From the NCBI GenBank assembly GCA_017998575.1, contig JAGOCV010000048.1, positions 1 to 17,038 on the forward strand: a DNA stretch of 17,038 bases. The letters are read 5' to 3'. Within the stretch, counting starts at the first letter, position 1; the number at the start of each line of letters is the position of its first letter. Both the position numbers and the translations under genes were made by a program. The stretch comes from Burkholderiaceae bacterium (GTDB taxonomy: Bacteria; Pseudomonadota; Gammaproteobacteria; Burkholderiales; Burkholderiaceae). Shown here in pieces: positions 14,087-17,038 of this stretch. The notes below the pieces were generated by a model, which was given only the letters and a program-made list of their open reading frames with translations, ran no database searches and was not told the DNA's origin.

Positions 14087-14149
14087 GTTGTAACAGGGGT
14101 GTTGATTTGATTCTCGCACACGCCGAAGGCAGTCCCCACTTCGCAATTC

Positions 14150-15568
14150 CTATGGCGGAAACACCAAGGTGATGCGAAGGCCCCGTCCCTGAAATCCCGT
14201 ATCGAGCCGCAGATGGCTGCGATGCGTGTGCGCGATTTCGTCGGCGATGGCCAGGCCGAGGCCATTGCCTTCGCCCGTTGTGCCTGGAGATCGATAGAAG
14301 CGTTCGAGCACGCGCGAGCGCTCGGGCTGTGGAATGCCCGCGCCATCGTCTTCCACCTCAAGGTAGGTAGCACCCGCGTCGGGCAGCAGTTGCCCCTCGA
14401 CACCCGCGATGTGGCCGCAGCGGATGGTGACGGATCCGCCGGCAGGCGTGTATTTGACGGCGTTGTCCACGAGGTTGCCCAGCAGTTCGCGCAGCAGCCA
14501 TTCCTGGCCCATGGCGTGGGCAGGGCGAACGTCCAGGCCCAGGTCGATGCGACGCGCCGTGGCGGCATCGAGGTATTGCTCCAGCAGGGTTTCGCACAGC
14601 AGCTTGAGATCGACACGCTGCAACGGCTGGGCATGCAGGGTGCGTGCGTCGGCGCGCGAGAGTGCCAGCAACTGGTTGGCGAGCTGCGAGGTGCGGCGCG
14701 TGGCGTTGCGCAGCTTGTGTACCTGCTCCGTCGCCAGTTCGAGACGGTCGGTTTCCTGCGCGTCGGCCTGCTGCGCCCACGCCTCGACCTGCGACTGCAG
14801 GCCCGCCAGCGGCGTGCGCAACTGATGGGCCGCATCGGCCACGAAACGGCGCTGGCTTTCGGCCTGGGCGTTCACCAGGCCGAAGAGGCGGTTGAGTGAG
14901 CGCACCAGCGGCCTGACTTCGTCGGGGGAGGCCTGCACGTCCAGCGCGGACAGGTCGCGCGGCGAGCGGTGTTCGACCTCTTCCCGCAGCGCCAGCAACG
15001 GCCGCAACGCCCGGCGCACCGCCCAGTTGACCGCGAAGCCGGCCAGGCCGATGAGGATGATGTTGGGCAGCAGCACGCGGTAGAGCACGGTGCGGGCCCA
15101 TTGCTGGCGCGGGTCGGATCCGTCGCCCAGCCGCATGACAAGTTCGCCCACCGACGTGGCCATGCGCTGCGAGGCGATGCGGTAGACGACGCCGCTGTAC
15201 TCCTCGCTGCGGAACTCGGGCTCGTCCGACGATGGCGGCGCACCCGCCAGCCAAGTGTCGCCGTGCAGCACGTTGCCATTGGCGTCCGAGATGGCGTAGA
15301 CGGCCTGGCCCGGCCGTTCGCGCAGGTATTGCTCCACCGGAGGCGCCATCAGCAGCACCGGCGGATCGCCCGCGACCTGGGCCTGCGCCACCACCGAGTC
15401 AGAGAGCAGCGGAAGCATGGCCGCCAGTTGCCGGTCGAGCTGGCCGGTGACGCTGTCGGCAGAGCGGTAGTCGAACCAGGCGTTGACGAGCGCCAGCAGC
15501 GTCAAGGGCAGCAGCAGCAGCACCACCAGCCGCCGTTGCAGGCCCGACGTGATGCCGGTCGAGCCCAT
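14150..15568 (-). CDS. Two-component sensor histidine kinase (TctE/QseC-like)
   Basis: A 472-residue inner-membrane sensor kinase. One transmembrane segment lies near residues 13-30, a periplasmic sensor domain of about 135 residues follows (2CSK_N type, with QAVYAISDANGNVLHG), and a second segment lies near 165-184. A HAMP-like linker leads to the HisKA domain with phospho-accepting His248 (DAAHQLRTPLAGL). The ATP-binding domain shows the N box LLGNLVDNAVKYTP near 362-375, G1 DDGAGI at 407-412 and G2 GNGLGL at 434-439. All catalytic motifs are present. The gene starts six bases after the response regulator stop codon, so the pair is one transcription unit. The stimulus is unknown. Similar kinases sense tricarboxylates, but no transporter genes are present here. 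Confidence 0.94.
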   Translation of the reverse strand: MGSTGITSGLQRRLVVLLLLPLTLLALVNAWFDYRSADSVTGQLDRQLAAMLPLLSDSVVAQAQVAGDPPVLLMAPPVEQYLRERPGQAVYAISDANGNVLHGDTWLAGAPPSSDEPEFRSEEYSGVVYRIASQRMATSVGELVMRLGDGSDPRQQWARTVLYRVLLPNIILIGLAGFAVNWAVRRALRPLLALREEVEHRSPRDLSALDVQASPDEVRPLVRSLNRLFGLVNAQAESQRRFVADAAHQLRTPLAGLQSQVEAWAQQADAQETDRLELATEQVHKLRNATRRTSQLANQLLALSRADARTLHAQPLQRVDLKLLCETLLEQYLDAATARRIDLGLDVRPAHAMGQEWLLRELLGNLVDNAVKYTPAGGSVTIRCGHIAGVEGQLLPDAGATYLEVEDDGAGIPQPERSRVLERFYRSPGTTGEGNGLGLAIADEIAHTHRSHLRLDTGFQGRGLRITLVFPP

Positions 15569-15574
15569 GCGGCG

Positions 15575-16264
15575 TCAGTCCTGTCCGGAAGCTGGCGGCG
15601 CGTGCTGCTCGAGCCGGTAGCCGAAGCCGCGGATGGACCGCAGGGCCAGACCATGCGGCTCCAGCTTGCCGCGCAGGCGCGAGATGTACACCTCGACAGC
15701 GTTGGGTGTGATTTCCTTGTCCCAGCCGGTGAGTGCGTGCAGGAGCTTCTCTTTGCTGGCCGGCTTGGGCGCGTTGATGAGCAGGTATTCCATCACCGTC
15801 CATTCACGCGGTCCCAGGTCGAGCGTTTCGCCGCCGAGGGTGGCACGCCGATTGGCCGTGTCGAGTTCGAGCGGGCCGAAAGACAGCACCGCGCTGGTGG
15901 CCGCCTGCGAGCGCCGCAACAAGGCGCGCAGCCGCGCCAGCAGTTCGGGCAGCTCGAACGGTTTGATCATGTAGTCGTCCGCGCCCAGATCAAGGCCGTG
16001 CACGCGATCACTGAGCGCGTCACGCGCCGTGAGGATCATCACCGGCATGCTCTGGCCGGACCGGCGCAGGCGCTGCGTGAGCTCCAGCCCGTCCATGCGC
16101 GGCAGGCCAATATCGATCACGGCCGCGTCGAACGACTCCTTCTCCGTTACCTCCAGCGCCCGCTCGGCGCTGGCCACCCAGTCGACCGCATAGCCGGCGT
16201 CGGTCAGGCCCAGCTTGATGCCGCTGGCGACCATGACGTCGTCTTCGACCAACAGCAGCCGCAT
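15575..16264 (-). CDS. OmpR-family response regulator (TctD/QseB-like)
   Basis: A 229-residue cytoplasmic response regulator. The receiver domain has the acidic pair Glu7/Asp8 with Asp9, the phospho-acceptor Asp51 (VIDIGLPRMDGL), Thr79 and Lys101, the complete set for phosphorylation. The winged-helix DNA-binding domain covers about residues 128-222, with the recognition segment NAVEVYISRLRGKL and the closing IRGFGYRLE. It is transcribed with the histidine kinase gene six bases downstream, its probable partner. Its own start lies 13 bases after the argB stop codon, so read-through from argB is likely. Its target genes cannot be read from the window. Confidence 0.94.
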   Translation of the reverse strand: MRLLLVEDDVMVASGIKLGLTDAGYAVDWVASAERALEVTEKESFDAAVIDIGLPRMDGLELTQRLRRSGQSMPVMILTARDALSDRVHGLDLGADDYMIKPFELPELLARLRALLRRSQAATSAVLSFGPLELDTANRRATLGGETLDLGPREWTVMEYLLINAPKPASKEKLLHALTGWDKEITPNAVEVYISRLRGKLEPHGLALRSIRGFGYRLEQHAPPASGQD

Positions 16265-16277
16265 CGCACTGCCCGTG

Positions 16278-17038
16278 TCAGTGGGATCGGATCATCGTGC
16301 CGTAGGCCTGGTCCGAGAGGATCTCCAGCAGCATGGCGTGCGGCACGCGGCCGTCGATGATGTGGACGGCGTTGACGCCGCTCTTGGCCGCATCGATCGC
16401 GCCCGCGATCTTGGGGATCATGCCGCCGGAGATCGTGCCATCGGCGATCAACGCGTCGATTTCCTTCATCGTCAGCTCCGGCAGGAGCTTCTTTTCCTTG
16501 TCGAGCACGCCCGGAATGTTGGTCAGCATCAACAGCTTCTCGGCCTGCAGCACAGTGGCGAGCTTGGCGGCCACCACGTCGGCGTTGATGTTGTAGCTTT
16601 CGTTCTGTTCGCCGAAGCCGATGGGGCTGACGACCGGGATGAACTGATCGTCCTGCAGCGCCTTCACCACCGACGGGTCGATGCCGACGATGTCGCCCAC
16701 CTGGCCGATGTCGTGCTCCTTGGTCGGATCGGCCTGATCGGCCAGCCGCAGCTTGCGCGCGCGGATCAGTCCACCGTCGCGCCCGGTGAGCCCCACGGCC
16801 TTGCCGCCCACCTGGTTGATCAGGCCGACGATGTCTTGCTGCACCTCGCCGGCCAGCACCCATTCGACCACTTCCATGGTCTCGGCATCGGTCACGCGCA
16901 TGCCCTGGATGAACTCGCCCTTCTTGCCCAGGCGCCCCAGGGCCGCCTCGATCTGCGGCCCGCCGCCGTGCACCACCACCGGGTTGATGCCCACCAGCTT
17001 GAGCAGCACCACGTCCTCGGCGAAGTCGGCCTGCAGGG
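16278..17038 (-). CDS. argB: Acetylglutamate kinase (5' end beyond the window)
   Basis: The visible 252 codons cover most of N-acetyl-L-glutamate kinase, which phosphorylates N-acetylglutamate in the second step of arginine synthesis. The glycine-rich [10 protein letters not shown] nucleotide/substrate motif lies near the start of the visible part. It is followed by [19 protein letters not shown] and the carboxy-terminal [25 protein letters not shown] and [13 protein letters not shown] stretches. The frame continues past the right edge. A GTG at 17012 is an internal codon, not the start, because residues before it (LQADFAED) also match the family. About 45 N-terminal residues are missing. It stands first in a likely transcript with the two-component genes. 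Confidence 0.96.
   Translation of the reverse strand, partial: LQADFAEDVVLLKLVGINPVVVHGGGPQIEAALGRLGKKGEFIQGMRVTDAETMEVVEWVLAGEVQQDIVGLINQVGGKAVGLTGRDGGLIRARKLRLADQADPTKEHDIGQVGDIVGIDPSVVKALQDDQFIPVVSPIGFGEQNESYNINADVVAAKLATVLQAEKLLMLTNIPGVLDKEKKLLPELTMKEIDALIADGTISGGMIPKIAGAIDAAKSGVNAVHIIDGRVPHAMLLEILSDQAYGTMIRSH

Noticed and set aside
14969..16360. Plus-strand open frame of 463 codons opposite the two-component genes and the end of argB
   Set aside because: It covers parts of three real genes in antisense, with Arg/Gln/His-rich composition and no motif.

Overview
The window is high-GC DNA that reads as a betaproteobacterial chromosome, most likely of the order Burkholderiales and probably of the family Comamonadaceae. 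This is inferred from the protein sequences, the very GC-rich third codon positions, the short palindromic GC-rich repeats, and gene content such as slmA and argB close together. No rRNA, tRNA, CRISPR array, insertion sequence or phage gene was seen. All protein genes except one (yciA) lie on the minus strand, and both window edges cut a gene.

Layout, left to right. (1) 1-1347: 5' part of an Atm1-type ABC exporter, divergent from a YciA-type acyl-CoA thioesterase (1395-1805, plus strand). (2) 1830-4051: an ECF42-type sigma factor locus. In transcription order it holds a DGPF/YCII protein, a VOC-fold protein and the sigma factor with its long C-terminal extension. A sequence matching the ECF42 promoter pattern as I recall it sits between the DGPF and VOC genes. 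(3) 4088-5296: a TPR-methyltransferase fusion. (4) 5335-6099: a crotonase-fold protein whose active-site residues fit a delta3,delta2-enoyl-CoA isomerase better than a hydratase. (5) 6152-6385: a small unrecognised gene interrupted by an in-frame amber codon. (6) 6498-13306: a fatty-acid beta-oxidation operon. In transcription order it holds a TetR regulator, an acyl-CoA dehydrogenase, a secreted DUF2147 protein, a fused 3-hydroxyacyl-CoA dehydrogenase/enoyl-CoA hydratase and a thiolase. It has a palindromic candidate operator just upstream of tetR and a terminator-like hairpin after the thiolase. (7) 13445-14086: slmA-like TetR-family regulator with a clear intrinsic terminator. (8) 14150-16264: a TctDE/QseBC-like two-component system. 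(9) 16278-17038: argB, cut at its 5' end by the window edge.

How the genes work together: the dehydrogenase, the bifunctional enzyme and the thiolase supply all four steps of beta-oxidation, and the downstream isomerase-like protein could handle unsaturated acyl chains. The TetR protein probably represses its own operon and is relieved by an acyl-CoA. The ECF42 module is a separate regulatory circuit that appears to be self-activating.

The most notable observation is a GC-rich palindromic repeat inserted in frame in the bifunctional beta-oxidation gene. It is translated as about 22 extra residues in the NAD-binding domain, and a related repeat lies in the gap just downstream of the same gene. 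I found no convincing wholly new system; most of the window is recognisable chromosomal housekeeping and regulation.
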